Source of the DNA: Ptiloglossa arizonensis
Taxonomy: Eukaryota > Arthropoda > Insecta > Hymenoptera > Colletidae
Length of the DNA: 64,000 bases
Reading direction: 5' to 3'
Assembly: GCF_051014685.1 (NCBI RefSeq)
Contig: NC_135058.1
Coordinates: 2,580,811-2,644,810 of the forward strand
How positions within the stretch are numbered: position 1 is the stretch's first letter; each line of letters opens with the position of its first letter. The notes below the pieces were generated by a model. The model saw only the letters and a program-made list of their open reading frames with translations. It made no database searches and was not told the DNA's origin. Below, piece by piece: positions 27,099-44,815 of this stretch. The translations under genes were made by a program, and so were the position numbers.

Positions 27099-28139
27099 AT
27101 GAAAATATTTACGCATCCTTACCACATAGTTACCCCAAGACCATGACCTTTAATTACTTCTATAAATATTATAAATTTATTTGTAAGATTAATTTTATTC
27201 ACAAATTCAAAACTTTTTACCCTATTAGTAACAAATCCATTTATATTAATTACTTGCTTATCATTATGATGACGTGATACCATTCGAGAAAGAACATTTC
27301 AAGGATTTCACTCTCAATCAATTCATTCTATATTAAAAATAAGTATATTATTATTTATTATTTCTGAACTAGTTTTCTTTATTTCTTTTTTTTGGACATA
27401 TATTCATAACTCAATTTCCCCAAGAATTGAACTAGGTATAAATTGACCCCCTATATCAATTAAAATACTAAATCCATTTGATATCCCATTATTAAATTCT
27501 ATCATTTTATTTTCCTCCGGATTTACATTAACCTTAAGGCATAATTTTCTTTTGTTAGAAAATAAAATTTATAGAAAAATTTATCTTTTATACACATGAT
27601 TATTAAGTATAATTTTTATAAGTCTTCAATTTAATGAATATAAACAATCTTCTTTTTCTATAAATGATGGGATTTTTGGATCAATTTTTTACATAGCAAC
27701 AGGATTCCATGGATTACATGTTTTAATTGGGGGCTTTATATTATTTTGGCGGCGCTAAGAAGATGTTTAAGGTAGGAGAGAACGGAAATATAAGGAAGTG
27801 GGGATAAGCGTTTCATCCCGGGCCTGCTAGTGGACTCGTCAGTAAAGCATCCTAGCAGGCCCTGCCTTATACGCCGGGACATTGGAAGATCGGTAAGAGG
27901 TCGTATATATAGCGATCGGAGCAGGTACGGGAACTTGCGGGAAACGGTTGGTGGTGAGTTTCCCTCTGGTGGCAAGCGTGGGTAGTGCCGCCACATTATT
28001 AATTATTATAATTCGAATAAATAATAATCACTTTTCTTCAATTCGTCATTTTAATTTTACAGCTGCTATCTGATTCTGACATTTTGTAGATGTTGTATGA
28101 TTATTTCTATATATAATAATTTACTGATGAATATATTAA
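27099..28139 (+). pseudogene. COX3: NUMT COX3 pseudogene disrupted by a 249-bp element
   Basis: Cytochrome c oxidase subunit III. The frame from ATG reads HPYHMVTPSPWPL, WWRDTISESTFQG and [11 protein letters not shown], and then is interrupted at 27,746-27,994 by an inserted element. It resumes at NNNHFSSIRHFNF and FVDVVWLFLYM and ends in TAA. Removing the insert and one 6-bp copy of ATTATT restores an unbroken frame of 261 residues, the normal length. This shows COX3 was intact when the element landed, so the insertion happened in a relatively young NUMT. Confidence 0.93.
27746..27994. mobile_element. MITE-like DNA transposon inside NUMT COX3
   Basis: A 249-bp insert much richer in GC than its surroundings. 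Ends are imperfect inverted repeats: left TTGGCGGCGCTA, right reverse complement GTGGCGGCACTA. It is flanked by a perfect 6-bp target duplication ATTATT (27,740-27,745 and 27,995-28,000). An internal perfect inverted repeat of 11 bp (GGGCCTGCTAG at 27,820-27,830, CTAGCAGGCCC at 27,852-27,862) forms a hairpin. No transposase frame is present. I could not assign a superfamily; it would need a transposase supplied in trans. Confidence 0.85.
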
Positions 28140-28212
28140 TATAAAATAAATATAATAAATAATTATATTTAACTTATAATTAAATTTTTATTGTTTAAAT
28201 ATATTTAAAACG

Positions 28213-28558
28213 ATTCATATTTTCATTAAAATAATAATTATTCTAATTATTCCCATAATTATTTTTATTGCAAATCACTTATTTTCATTAACCAATTCTA
28301 AAAATCGAGACAAAATTTCTCCTTTCGAATGTGGATTTGACCCACTATCAGAAAATCGCCTACCATTTTCCATTAATTTTTATTTAATTGCTTTAATCTT
28401 TTTAATTTTCGATATCGAAATTATATTAATTGTTCCTATAATCACTACTCTTAATAAATATTATGAAATAACCACTTTTTAGTCTTTTATTTCTATCATC
28501 TGAATTCTACTATTGACCCTCTAACTAGAATGATACATAAAATTTCTAAAATGACACT
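28213..28558 (+). pseudogene. ND3: NUMT ND3 pseudogene (two stops)
   Basis: NADH dehydrogenase subunit 3. Reads from ATT with conserved SPFECGFDP and [22 protein letters not shown]. Two premature stops break the C-terminal helix: TAG at 28,480-28,482 and TAA at 28,522-28,524. Between and after them the frame still gives WILLL and LEWYMK, matching the normal C-terminus, so these are point mutations rather than a true end. The 73 bp before it, where trnG normally lies, show no Gly anticodon arm. Confidence 0.88.
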
Positions 28559-28623
28559 TTAATTGAAACCAAAATAGAGGTAAATTATTGTTAATAATTT
28601 CATTGAATTAAATCTCCAATTAA
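28559..28623 (+). tRNA. trnN: trnN (GTT), mitochondrial-derived in NUMT
   Basis: The acceptor stem TTAATTG pairs with CAATTAA, and the anticodon arm AATTA-TTGTTAA-TAATT has anticodon GTT. It closely follows the usual insect trnN sequence and lies directly after ND3. Confidence 0.85.
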
Positions 28624-28639
28624 TTGCATATTGTACTAT

Positions 28640-28706
28640 ATATTGTAGTATAATACAATATAATTAATTTCGAATTAATAGCTTGATTTAATAAATCATA
28701 TATATA
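28640..28706 (+). tRNA. tRNA-like copy with TCG anticodon (trnR-like)
   Basis: The anticodon arm ATTAA-TTTCGAA-TTAAT gives anticodon TCG (Arg) at 28,670-28,672. The rest is nearly identical to the next unit 67 bp downstream, which has TCC (Gly). Acceptor stems have collapsed into a TA run. It may be a duplicated trnG whose anticodon changed, or vice versa. Confidence 0.5.
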
Positions 28707-28773
28707 TATATATAGTATAATAAAATATAATTAATTTCCAATTAATAGCTTGATTTAATAAATATATATATAT
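28707..28773 (+). tRNA. tRNA-like copy with TCC anticodon (trnG-like)
   Basis: The anticodon arm ATTAA-TTTCCAA-TTAAT gives anticodon TCC at 28,737-28,739. The agtataataaaatata D-arm region resembles insect trnG, which is absent from its usual COX3-ND3 site. Tandem with the TCG unit at a 67-bp offset. Confidence 0.55.
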
Positions 28774-28888
28774 ATATATATTCTATACACCAATTTGGAG
28801 AGATATTTATTAATATATATAGTATAATAAAATCATTGATTTATCTTTATACTGAAAATATAATATTTTTATAAACCATATAAACTTC

Positions 28889-28947
28889 GGTATTAGTTAA
28901 ATTATAAAACTTAATTTGCTATTAAAAATCAATAATAAAATTATACC
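28889..28947 (+). tRNA. trnA: Possible trnA (TGC), mitochondrial-derived
   Basis: A weak cloverleaf: acceptor GGTAT with ATACC, D-stem AGTT/AACT, anticodon loop TTTGCTA (anticodon TGC). The T-arm is poor. The segment between 28,774 and 28,888 holds another AGTATAAT motif but no clear anticodon. Confidence 0.4.
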
Positions 28948-28963
28948 TATATTTTCATAATTT

Positions 28964-29018
28964 AGAAATAAAATGATTTCAATCATTTTAAAAGAATTAG
29001 AAATTCTTTTATTTTATT
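28964..29018 (-). tRNA. trnF: Possible trnF (GAA), truncated, mitochondrial-derived
   Basis: On the minus strand the ends AGAAATA and TATTTCT pair, and an arm with loop TTGAAA offers anticodon GAA. It lies next to the 3' end of ND5 on the same strand, where trnF belongs. One arm is missing and the loop is one base short, so it is at best degenerate. Confidence 0.4.
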
Positions 29019-29043
29019 TCTGTCTAAAAATACAAAATATGCA

Positions 29044-30483
29044 TTATCCTAATATTTTCAATATTATACTGTTTAAGCTATTTAAACAATACAAATTTAA
29101 TAAAAACATCCCTATCAAAAATAAAATATACCACTCAATTATATTAATAATATTAAATTTTACCCCTTCAATTAATTTTCTTAATCTTATTAATCAATAA
29201 ATATTTAAACCATAAATTAATTCAAATCACCCGTTTTCAACACAAACTTCATATTTATACACTATATTAAATAAATATCCATAAGAATTTAAAAAAAAAT
29301 AATTTAAACAAAATATTCTTAGAATAAATTTTAATAATTTAACTAAATTAATATTTAATTTTAATCCTTTATTAAAAATTTCTCTTAATAAATAACCAAC
29401 TAGATATAATTTTAACACTATATACATATCAATCCCCCCCACAGGAGTAACATACATTCACATAAATATATTTATAAATATTCATCCATAAAAAAATATA
29501 AATAGTAATATTATAACTATAGACCTTACCATATAACTATTTTTCCCCAAATTTACTAAAGGTCTAAAATTTAATTCTTTATTAAATAAAACCCAACTAA
29601 TCAAACGAATTGTATAAGAAATAGTCAAAAAGGTAGAGATATATTTAAATTAAATAGAGATTATAATTAAATTATATTTTTCCATACAAAAATATTCTAA
29701 AAATATATCTTTAGAATAAAATCCAGACGAAAAAGGAAACCCTACCAAATTCAATAAACACAAAATCATAATTATCCTCTTTATAGGAAAAATTTTAACT
29801 AAACCGCCATATTTCCGCATATCTTGATTTCCTATTATTCTATGGATAAAATCCCCTGCACATATAAATATATTAGATTTAAATAAAGCATGCACAATTA
29901 AATGAAAAAAAGCCAAATCTCGGTACGCTAATCTCAAAATTATTAGAATAAACCCTAATTGACTCAAAGTAGAAAAAGCAATAATTTTTTTTAAATCATA
30001 CTCAAAATTTGCTATTAAACCCGCCATTAATATGGTTAAACTAGAAATTAATGTTAATAAGAAATTTATATTATACATTATAATTATATTTCTATATCGA
30101 ATTAATAAATAAACTCCTGCAGTAACTAAAGTTGAAGAATGAACTAAAGAAGAAACAGGGGTAGGAGCAGTTATCGCAGCAGGTAATCAAGAAGAAAACG
30201 GTATTTGAGCTCTTTAGTTATTCCACAAATTAATAATATCAAAATCATACAGCCTCCTATTCTATCAATCAATATATATCCCCAAAAACCCCTAACTGAA
30301 GCCAAAACAATTAAAATTAATAAACACACATCACCTACTCGATTACATAAAACCAATAAGTTACCAAACAAAACGAAATTAATCCTAAACCATCCCATAC
30401 AACTAAAATACTTAAAACTCTAGGCCTTATAATTATAATACATATAGATATAATAAATAATAATAACATATATTTATACCGAT

Positions 30484-30522
<39 letters not shown>

Positions 30523-30759
30523 CCTCTATATATCCAACCCTACAAATTACAATCATCGATGAAATTAATAAAACTACTCCTAAATATATTAAACTCATAA
30601 AATCTAAATAAATTAAAAAATTTAACATTATCCTATTTAAATTTATTAAAATTACTCCATAATGAAATCAATTTTTGTCAAATAAAAATATAAACTTAGA
30701 AATATAAAACTCACCCTATTAATAAATATTAAAATAAGACTATATAAAAAAAAATTCAT
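29044..30759 (-). pseudogene. ND5: NUMT ND5 pseudogene (frameshifts and stop)
   Basis: NADH dehydrogenase subunit 5, on the minus strand as in insects. Recognisable in order: N-terminal [93 protein letters not shown]. Defects: a lost base near 30,654 just after the IDFIME segment; a TA microsatellite at 30,487-30,519 within the MEGD region; a deletion plus frameshift near 30,365-30,385 where the K-SYNAGM-T segment is missing; a further frame change before the AQMPFSSW region near 30,215; and a TAA near 29,650 before STFLTISYTIRL. It ends at TAA near 29,044. Confidence 0.9.
30487..30519. repeat. (TA)n microsatellite inside ND5 pseudogene
   Basis: An uninterrupted TA run of about 33 bases within the ND5 coding region, replacing what is normally a few codons after GYMxGD. 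It is an expansion that a functional gene would not tolerate easily. Confidence 0.85.
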
Positions 30760-30760
30760 A

Positions 30761-30826
30761 ATTTAAAATAAAATTTATACCTTTGATTTCAGAAATCAAT
30801 AATTTTAATAAACTATATAAACTTAA
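30761..30826 (-). tRNA. trnH: trnH pseudogene (anticodon altered to CTG)
   Basis: It lies between ND5 and ND4 on the minus strand, the trnH position. The anticodon arm TTGAT-TTCTGAA-ATCAA has a well-paired stem, but the loop reads CTG where His needs GTG, a one-base difference. The acceptor stem is only partly paired. Confidence 0.55.
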
Positions 30827-31096
30827 TTATAAAACAATACTATATTTAAAAATATAAAATTTAAAGGGATTCAATGTATTAAAACTATTATATAATTAAA
30901 TACTGAATAGTTATTTATATACTTGTAAAAATAATTACCTTTCCCATGAAAAATATAAATAAACATATATATATTGAATATAAAAAATTTAAAAAACATA
31001 TAAAAAAAAATAAAATTACTAACATTTTCAACCAAATAAATAAATTAATTAATAAAAATACCTCCCCAATTAAATTTAAAGAAATAGGAACTGATC
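30827..31096 (-). pseudogene. ND4: NUMT ND4 3' fragment
   Basis: Minus-strand reading gives SVPISLNLIGEVFLL and a following hydrophobic segment ending MGKV, matching the C-terminal part of NADH dehydrogenase subunit 4 (PPSLNL-GEI region). A TAA interrupts the tail and the last residues (TLNPFKFYIF) are in another frame. The upstream part of ND4 is missing: satellite block D begins at 31,097. This is the right edge of the large NUMT. On the plus strand an unrelated open frame here runs into the satellite and is meaningless. Confidence 0.8.
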
Positions 31097-32002
31097 CATT
31101 TCTCCGTTTCTTTCTCCGTTTCTCCGTTTCTCCGTTTCTCCGTTTCTCCGTTTCTCCGTTTCTCCGTTTCTCCGTTTCTCCGTTTCTCCGTTTCTCCGTT
31201 TCTCCGTTTCTCCGTTTCTCCGTTTCTCCGTTTCTCCGTTTCTCCGTTTCTCCGTTTCTCCGTTTCTCCGTTTCTCCGTTTCTCCGTTTCTCCGTTTCTC
31301 CGTTTCTCCGTTTCTCCGTTTCTCCGTTTCTCCGTTTCTCCGTTTCTCCGTTTCTCCGTTTCTCCGTTTCTCCGTTTCTCCGTTTCTCCGTTTCTCCGTT
31401 TCTCCGTTTCTCCGTTTCTCCGTTTCTCCGTTTCTCCGTTTCTCCGTTTCTCCGTTTCTCCGTTTCTCCGTTTCTCCGTTTCTCCGTTTCTCCGTTTCTC
31501 CGTTTCTCCGTTTCTCCGTTTCTCCGTTTCTCCGTTTCTCCGTTTCTCCGTTTCTCCGTTTCTCCGTTTCTCCGTTTCTCCGTTTCTCCGTTTCTCCGTT
31601 TCTCCGTTTCTCCGTTTCTCCGTTTCTCCGTTTCTCCGTTTCTCCGTTTCTCCGTTTCTCCGTTTCTCCGTTTCTCCGTTTCTCCGTTTCTCCGTTTCTC
31701 CGTTTCTCCGTTTCTCCGTTTCTCCGTTTCTCCGTTTCTCCGTTTCTCCGTTTCTCCGTTTCTCCGTTTCTCCGTTTCTCCGTTTCTCCGTTTCTCCGTT
31801 TCTCCGTTTCTCCGTTTCTCCGTTTCTCCGTTTCTCCGTTTCTCCGTTTCTCCGTTTCTCCGTTTCTCCGTTTCTCCGTTTCTCCGTTTCTCCGTTTCTC
31901 CGTTTCTCCGTTTCTCCGTTTCTCCGTTTCTCCGTTTCTCCGTTTCTCCGTTTCTCCGTTTCTCCGTTTCTCCGTTTCTCCGTTTCTCCGTTTCTCCGTT
32001 TC
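31097..32002 (+). repeat. Satellite block D, nearly pure 8-bp array
   Basis: After about 20 irregular bases, GTTTCTCC repeats without visible interruption for about 885 bp (roughly 110 copies). This is the 8-bp half of the 20-bp unit in blocks A-C, in the same orientation as A and C. It joins ND4 on the left and ND2 on the right; the right junction is identical to those at 5,808 and 22,798. Its homogeneity suggests recent expansion. Confidence 0.97.
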
Positions 32003-32208
32003 GATTAAATAATTATAATTGTTATAATTTCTATTATAAATCATTTGAGCTATAGTTAAATTATACACTAATACTCTAAATACATATTTAATATATCTTT
32101 AATCTCTTTAGCCTCCAGAAGAATTTTATTTATACTATTTACTGTATATAATAATTTACACAGAATCGGAAATAAATCTAATTATTTATTTATAATAATT
32201 ATTTTTTA
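32003..32208 (+). pseudogene. ND2: NUMT ND2 fragment next to satellite D
   Basis: Nearly identical to 5,809-6,012, with the same satellite junction on the left and the same switch into repeat R on the right. It differs by a few substitutions and a small indel in the T run after the LNTYLMY segment. Confidence 0.8.
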
Positions 32209-33003
32209 TTCGCTTATTTTACCAAAAATTTCGATTCTTCATGTATGAATCAAATGTTAACTTGATATATCTCATACACAATTATTACTTTCCATGTTTT
32301 AAAACTTTAAGAAACATCTCTTTACTTTGAAGTTCGATCAAAATCAATTGCTAGAGGCGAATCAATCATTTTTAATGCGTAAATAAGATGCACATTGTTC
32401 GATCAATATAGGGAACATGCGTAAATGTTAATAACAATCGCTGAAATGAACAAACATTCACTGAAACCGTTCGCCTTCGCAGACTTCGCAATATCTTGAC
32501 ATTTATTTCTCATAATTATTAACAACCGTCGTTGGACCGTAGATTAAACAATTTTTGACAATGTTTCGGTATAAAAAGCCATCAATTTCTTGAAATATTT
32601 GGTTACATCGAACAAATACGATCGAAGAAGCCGTGGGATAAAATAAATGAATATTTCTCTACATATCGGAATTATAGTTTGTATGTATGCAAATATATTC
32701 TGAACCCGCAATTACAAATCCCTGTAACGTGGTAATTACATGGGTTCCCATCTATTGGAGAAAGGGTTAAACTACACTTAAGGGGTGAAAACACCTGGCG
32801 GAGAAACGCTCAAGTTTGTCGAGGAATTGTTCCAATTTCCACAAATAGATGGCGCGACAAGTACAATTTACCGACATTAGAGATAAGTATTTCCATTTGT
32901 ATGATATTCCCTACCGTGCGATAAAATAAATAAATACTTTTGTACAAACTTTTGTATGTTTCATCTTTCGAATAAATGTAAAATTAAACCTTCCACGGTA
33001 TAT
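32209..33003 (+). repeat. Dispersed repeat R, copy 2
   Basis: It aligns over its whole length with 6,013-6,817, including acctggcggagaaacgctc and caagtttgtcgaggaattg. Together with the preceding satellite and ND2 piece it forms a composite segment of at least 1 kb duplicated from or to 5.8-6.8 kb. Confidence 0.8.
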
Positions 33004-34696
33004 TCTAGCCTTCCTTTATACATTTAAAAATCTTTAATACCTCGAAATCAAGGCTTCACGTATCGATTATCAACTCACAAGTGTTTATCACGACGATTTT
33101 TCTATATAGAAAAGCGATTAATCGAATTTCAGCACTTTTGAGAATAAAATATAACTTCTACGCGTACTGTGTAAAGTATGAAAATTGAATAAATGTTAAA
33201 TTATTGGACTAATTATTACTTTTCATGCTTTTCAACTTTACTAAACATGTTTTTACATTGAATCTCGATCAAAATCAATTTCTATAAGTATAATTATTTA
33301 TAATGCATAAATAAGATACACATTGTTCGATTAATATTGGGAACATGCATAAATGTTAACAGAAATCGCGAAAATTAACAGACCTGTTCTCCAATAGAGA
33401 ACAACCCATATAATTACCACGCTATAAATGTTTGGAATTGCGCGTTCAGAATATATTTGCATTCATACAAACAATAATTTCGATATGTAGAGAAATATTC
33501 ATTTATTTTATCGCACGGTAGGCAATGGCATTGGAAAGGGGATACTCATCTGTAATGTCGGTAGATAATGCTTGTGGAGCCATCTATTGATGAAAGTCAG
33601 AACAATTCCTCGACAAACTTGAGCGTTTCTCCGCCAGGTGTTTTCACCCCTTAAGTGTAGTTTAACCCTTTCTCCAATAGATGGCAACCCATGTAATTAC
33701 CACGTTACAGGGATTTGTAATTGCGGGTTCAGAATATATTTGCATACATACAAACTATAATTCCGCTATGTAGAGAAATATTCATTTATTTTATCCCACG
33801 GCTTCTTCGATCGTATTTGTTCGATCTAACCAAATACTTCAAGAAATTGATGGCTTTATAGCCATTATTTATACCGGAACATTGTGAAAAATTGTTTAAT
33901 CTACGGTCCAACGACGGTTGTTAATAATTATGATAAATAAACGTCAAGATATTGCGAAATCTGCGAAGGCGAACGGTTTCGGTGAATGTTTGTTCATTTC
34001 CGCCATTGTTACTAACATTTATGTATGTTCCCAATATTAATCGAGCAATGTGCATCCTATTTATGCATTGAAAATGATTAAGTACCTCATAGAAATTAAT
34101 TTGGATCGAGATTCAAAGTAAAACGTGTTTCGTAAAGTTTTATAGCAGGGAAAGTAACAATTGTTTATTAAATACATTAATTTAACATTTGCTTAATTCT
34201 TATAATTTACACAATACGCGTAGTAGTTGCATTTTTTATTTAAAAGCGCTGAAATTTAATTAATCGCTTTTCTAGATCCAACAATCATAGCGATGAACGC
34301 TTGTGAATCGATCATCGATACGTGTAGCCTTGAGAATATCAGTTTGATCTCAACGAAAAATTCCATCGCGAGCAATGAATATTTCGATGAAATGATATTT
34401 TAAGCCTTTATTTATACTAGGGCATTGTTAATAATTATTTAAACTATGGTACTACGACAATTGTTAATAATTATGATAAATAAACGTCAAGATATTGCAA
34501 AATCTGCGAAGGCGAATAGTTTCGGTGAATGTTTATTCATTTCCGCGAGCTTTACTAACATTCATGCATGTTCCCAATATTAATCGAACAATGTTCATCT
34601 TATTGATGTATTACAAATGATTAAGAACTTATAGAAATTAATTTTGATCGAGCTTCGAAGTAAAAAGATGATTCTTAAAGTTTTAAAATAAAAAGT
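33004..34696. repeat. Cluster of diverged R repeats in both orientations
   Basis: 33,050-33,385 is a plus-orientation partial copy extended at its left end. 33,386-34,370 is an inverted copy with an internal partial duplication: the segment with cccat-taattaccacg and agaaatattcatttatttta occurs twice, about 300 bp apart. 34,400-34,696 is a further inverted partial copy. Shared words are aaataaacgtcaagatattg and cccaatattaatcgaacaatg. No coding potential was seen. The inverted arrangement makes this a possible hairpin-forming locus. Confidence 0.65.
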
Positions 34697-34756
34697 GAAG
34701 TAATTTATTACTATAATTTGATTTAAAAAATCAATTCTTTTGTCAGACATCTAATG
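34697..34756 (-). tRNA. trnK: trnK copy 2 (TTT), 3'-truncated, in inverted NUMT
   Basis: The reverse complement of the trnK at 26,050 with acceptor 5' strand CATTAGA and a perfect anticodon stem TTGAT-TTTTTAA-ATCAA. The 3' acceptor strand is lost at the junction with repeat R, which sets the NUMT edge. Confidence 0.7.
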
Positions 34757-34794
34757 ATTTGATTTAATTAAATATTATATGAGTAGGTTAAAAT

Positions 34795-35478
34795 TTAATT
34801 TTGGTTGTTAATTCAATTAATAAAGTTTGAATAATTAGTTCTTTCCACAACAATTGGCATAAATCTGTGATTAGCTCCGCAGATTTCAGAACATTGTCCG
34901 AAAAATACTCCAGGTCGATTAGTAATTAAATATATTTGGTTAATTCGCCCTGGTACTGAGTCTATTTTTAAGCCTAAAGACGGAACAGTTCAAGAGTGAA
35001 TTACGTCGTTTGATTTTGTTAATATTCGAATTAGTGTATTAGATGGAATAATTATTCGATTATCTACGTCTAGGAGACGAAAAATGTAAATATTATTTAA
35101 ATCTTTATCTATATAGGAGTCAAAATTTAAATTATTAAATTCTGGGTATTCATAGGATCAATATCATTGGTGCCCAATTGATTTGATTGTTAAGTATACG
35201 GGTATTCATAGTTCATCAATAAAATATAGGGTTTTTAAAGAAGGAAGTGCAATTACTCCTAAAATTATTATTGGGAGTAAAGTTCATACAATTTCAATAT
35301 GATGATTTTTAAGTAAAAATCGATTGATAAATTTATTAGTAAAAATATCTAATATAATTATTAGAGTTAATGAAGAGATTATAATTATTATAATTATTGT
35401 GAAGTTGTGAAAAAGATTTAAATTATCGGCATATGGCGAATTGGGGTCTTGGAAATTAATTATTTTTCAATGGGACAT
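34795..35478 (-). pseudogene. COX2: NUMT COX2, second copy, frame intact
   Basis: This inverted copy is 684 bp from ATG to TAA, the same length as 25,328-26,011. Unlike that copy it keeps TGA (Trp) in GHQWYWSYEYPEF, VIHSWTVPSLG, and the full CuA motif [16 protein letters not shown] saw no in-frame stop in the invertebrate mitochondrial code. It would not be translatable from the nucleus because of its TGA codons. It is either a younger transfer or a duplicate that decayed less. Confidence 0.9.
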
Positions 35479-35479
35479 T

Positions 35480-35542
35480 TTTAATAAAAATATTAAATTT
35501 TATAAATGAATCTTAAATTCATGCACTAATCTGCCATATTAA
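35480..35542 (-). tRNA. trnL2: trnL2 copy 2 (TAA) in inverted NUMT
   Basis: The reverse complement of the trnL2 between COX1 and COX2, with the same anticodon loop. It overlaps the COX1 stop at its 5' side. Confidence 0.75.
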
Positions 35543-35747
35543 GATTTGTTTTTAATAATTAGAGGAATAGAGAGGAATGAGTGGTCTTTTGGGGAAAAGT
35601 TTTGGGGTCATTCTAGTGATGATTGATTAAATTTAAATATAGCTAGACGTTTAGTTATAAATCTCTCCAATATAATAAACAAGAGTAAAATTATTCTTTT
35701 GAATGAAATTATTGAGCCAATAGATGATAAATTTTCACAGTAGTAGG
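35539..35747 (-). pseudogene. COX1: NUMT COX1 3' fragment, second copy
   Basis: The last about 70 codons of COX1, from DSYYCEN to the TAA. It matches 25,050-25,267 with small differences, such as one codon less after YCEN. It is cut at 35,747/35,748, where nuclear sequence beginning with a 19-base piece of repeat R (caagtttgtcgaggaattg) takes over. Confidence 0.85.
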
Positions 35748-36038
35748 AATCCGCCCAAGTTTGTCGAGGAATTGCTATTCAGGATTCTAGATGCCGACAC
35801 TCCACCGAAGTGAATAGCTACATTGGGTATCAGTCGGTTTCTTATCATATCGTAAGTAAGTAACGTAACCCCACACAATGGCGCTGCAACTGAACAAACG
35901 AAGCTCGTTATTTTTCCAAAATAATTCGTTCGAATGACATCTAACTGTTAAAATCGCAGAAACGCAGTAGGGATATCAAAGGAATTTTTATTATGATTTT
36001 GTCCGAAATAAAACCGAGAAAATTTTGAGTGAAGGAGA
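35748..36038 (+). promoter_or_regulatory. 5' flank of the QRICH2-like gene
   Basis: About 290 bp of unique-looking sequence between the NUMT edge and the first ATG. It begins with a short piece of repeat R. No TATA box at a convincing distance was seen. The promoter and 5' untranslated region must lie here or within the NUMT/repeat region. Confidence 0.4.
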
Positions 36039-43694
<7,656 letters not shown>

Positions 43695-44679
43695 TCAAAA
43701 TTGTAATTGTCCGTTACAAGTTTCGTAAAAGCATTCTCTTCGAAATTGTGCCATAAATTGTATATACTGAGCTTGTTTTTGTAAGAACGTTTACGATGCA
43801 ATGTATAAAATATATTTTATAATTATTATGATTAGAAAGGTGACTTAAATGTTATTCGCATCGGTTAGGGCCTTTCTCAAGATCGGCGTACATGTATAAT
43901 AATAAAAATATATAGGAAATGAACGATTCGAATACCTTCGTAACTTCGAAGGTTCGAACTTGTATCGAGTTAAAAACAAATTAAAGAAAGTTAAAGAAAA
44001 CGTTCGACGAAATGATACGATAAACGATTATGCAAACTCAACGGACAACGTGTTTGTTTTATTAAATGTTTTATTATTAAGAGGGAGTTTCGGAGTACAC
44101 AAGACTATCTAGTGAAGTCGATTTGGAACATCGGTGGTCTGTCATGCTAAAACAAAAATACTGGATCGCACCACATATTGCGACCGCACTAGATGGCTCT
44201 TTGTTATTGCACATCACACCGTTCGAAATCCATTTACATAAAGAGTGTACACAACATCTCTCGATTGTTCGTATAATATCGGACTCGCTCGTTTCTCGAT
44301 TACCTCAAGATCTCACGGTTGTACCTCCTATATAAAGGACTATGCGCTAGTATTCTGGTAATAATATATATTCGTGTATACGTGTTACGTCGGAGCTAAA
44401 TGCTACGTCATATAAATTTCAAGGTACAGGAAGTATCTACAAGTCAGTGTCTACCACATAATTTACGACTGCCTCGTTTCGTTTATCCTTCTGGTAAATG
44501 GCGGTTAATCTACGTTCGCTAATACCTACAGAGATTACCATGAATTTACTTCGCTATGACCTTACGGGTTAAATTAACGGTATACACGGGAACGAACCAT
44601 GACGTAAGATCATTGGCTTTAACGACACAATGCAATAAATAGAATGTCAAATAAATATATATGTATATACATACATACA

Positions 44680-44696
44680 TACAGACGTGTGCGTGC

Positions 44697-44761
<65 letters not shown>

Positions 44762-44815
44762 TGTGTGTGTGTGTGCGCGCGTGTACGTATGTGTGTGTAT
44801 ATACATATACAGATT
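44680..44815. repeat. Compound (GT)n/(GC)n/(GTGC)n microsatellite
   Basis: Alternating purine-pyrimidine run of GT, GC and GTGC units flanked by TA steps. A smaller GT/GC run lies at 44,965-45,000. Such tracts can adopt Z-DNA. Confidence 0.9.

Noticed and set aside
27736..27996. 86-codon minus-strand frame across the COX3 insert
   Set aside because: It spans the whole transposon including its inverted ends and flanks; no transposase motif.
30946..32055. Plus-strand frame joining an MKNINKHIYIEYKK segment to a RFSVSPFL repeat
   Set aside because: The first part is the antisense of ND4 and the rest is satellite block D.
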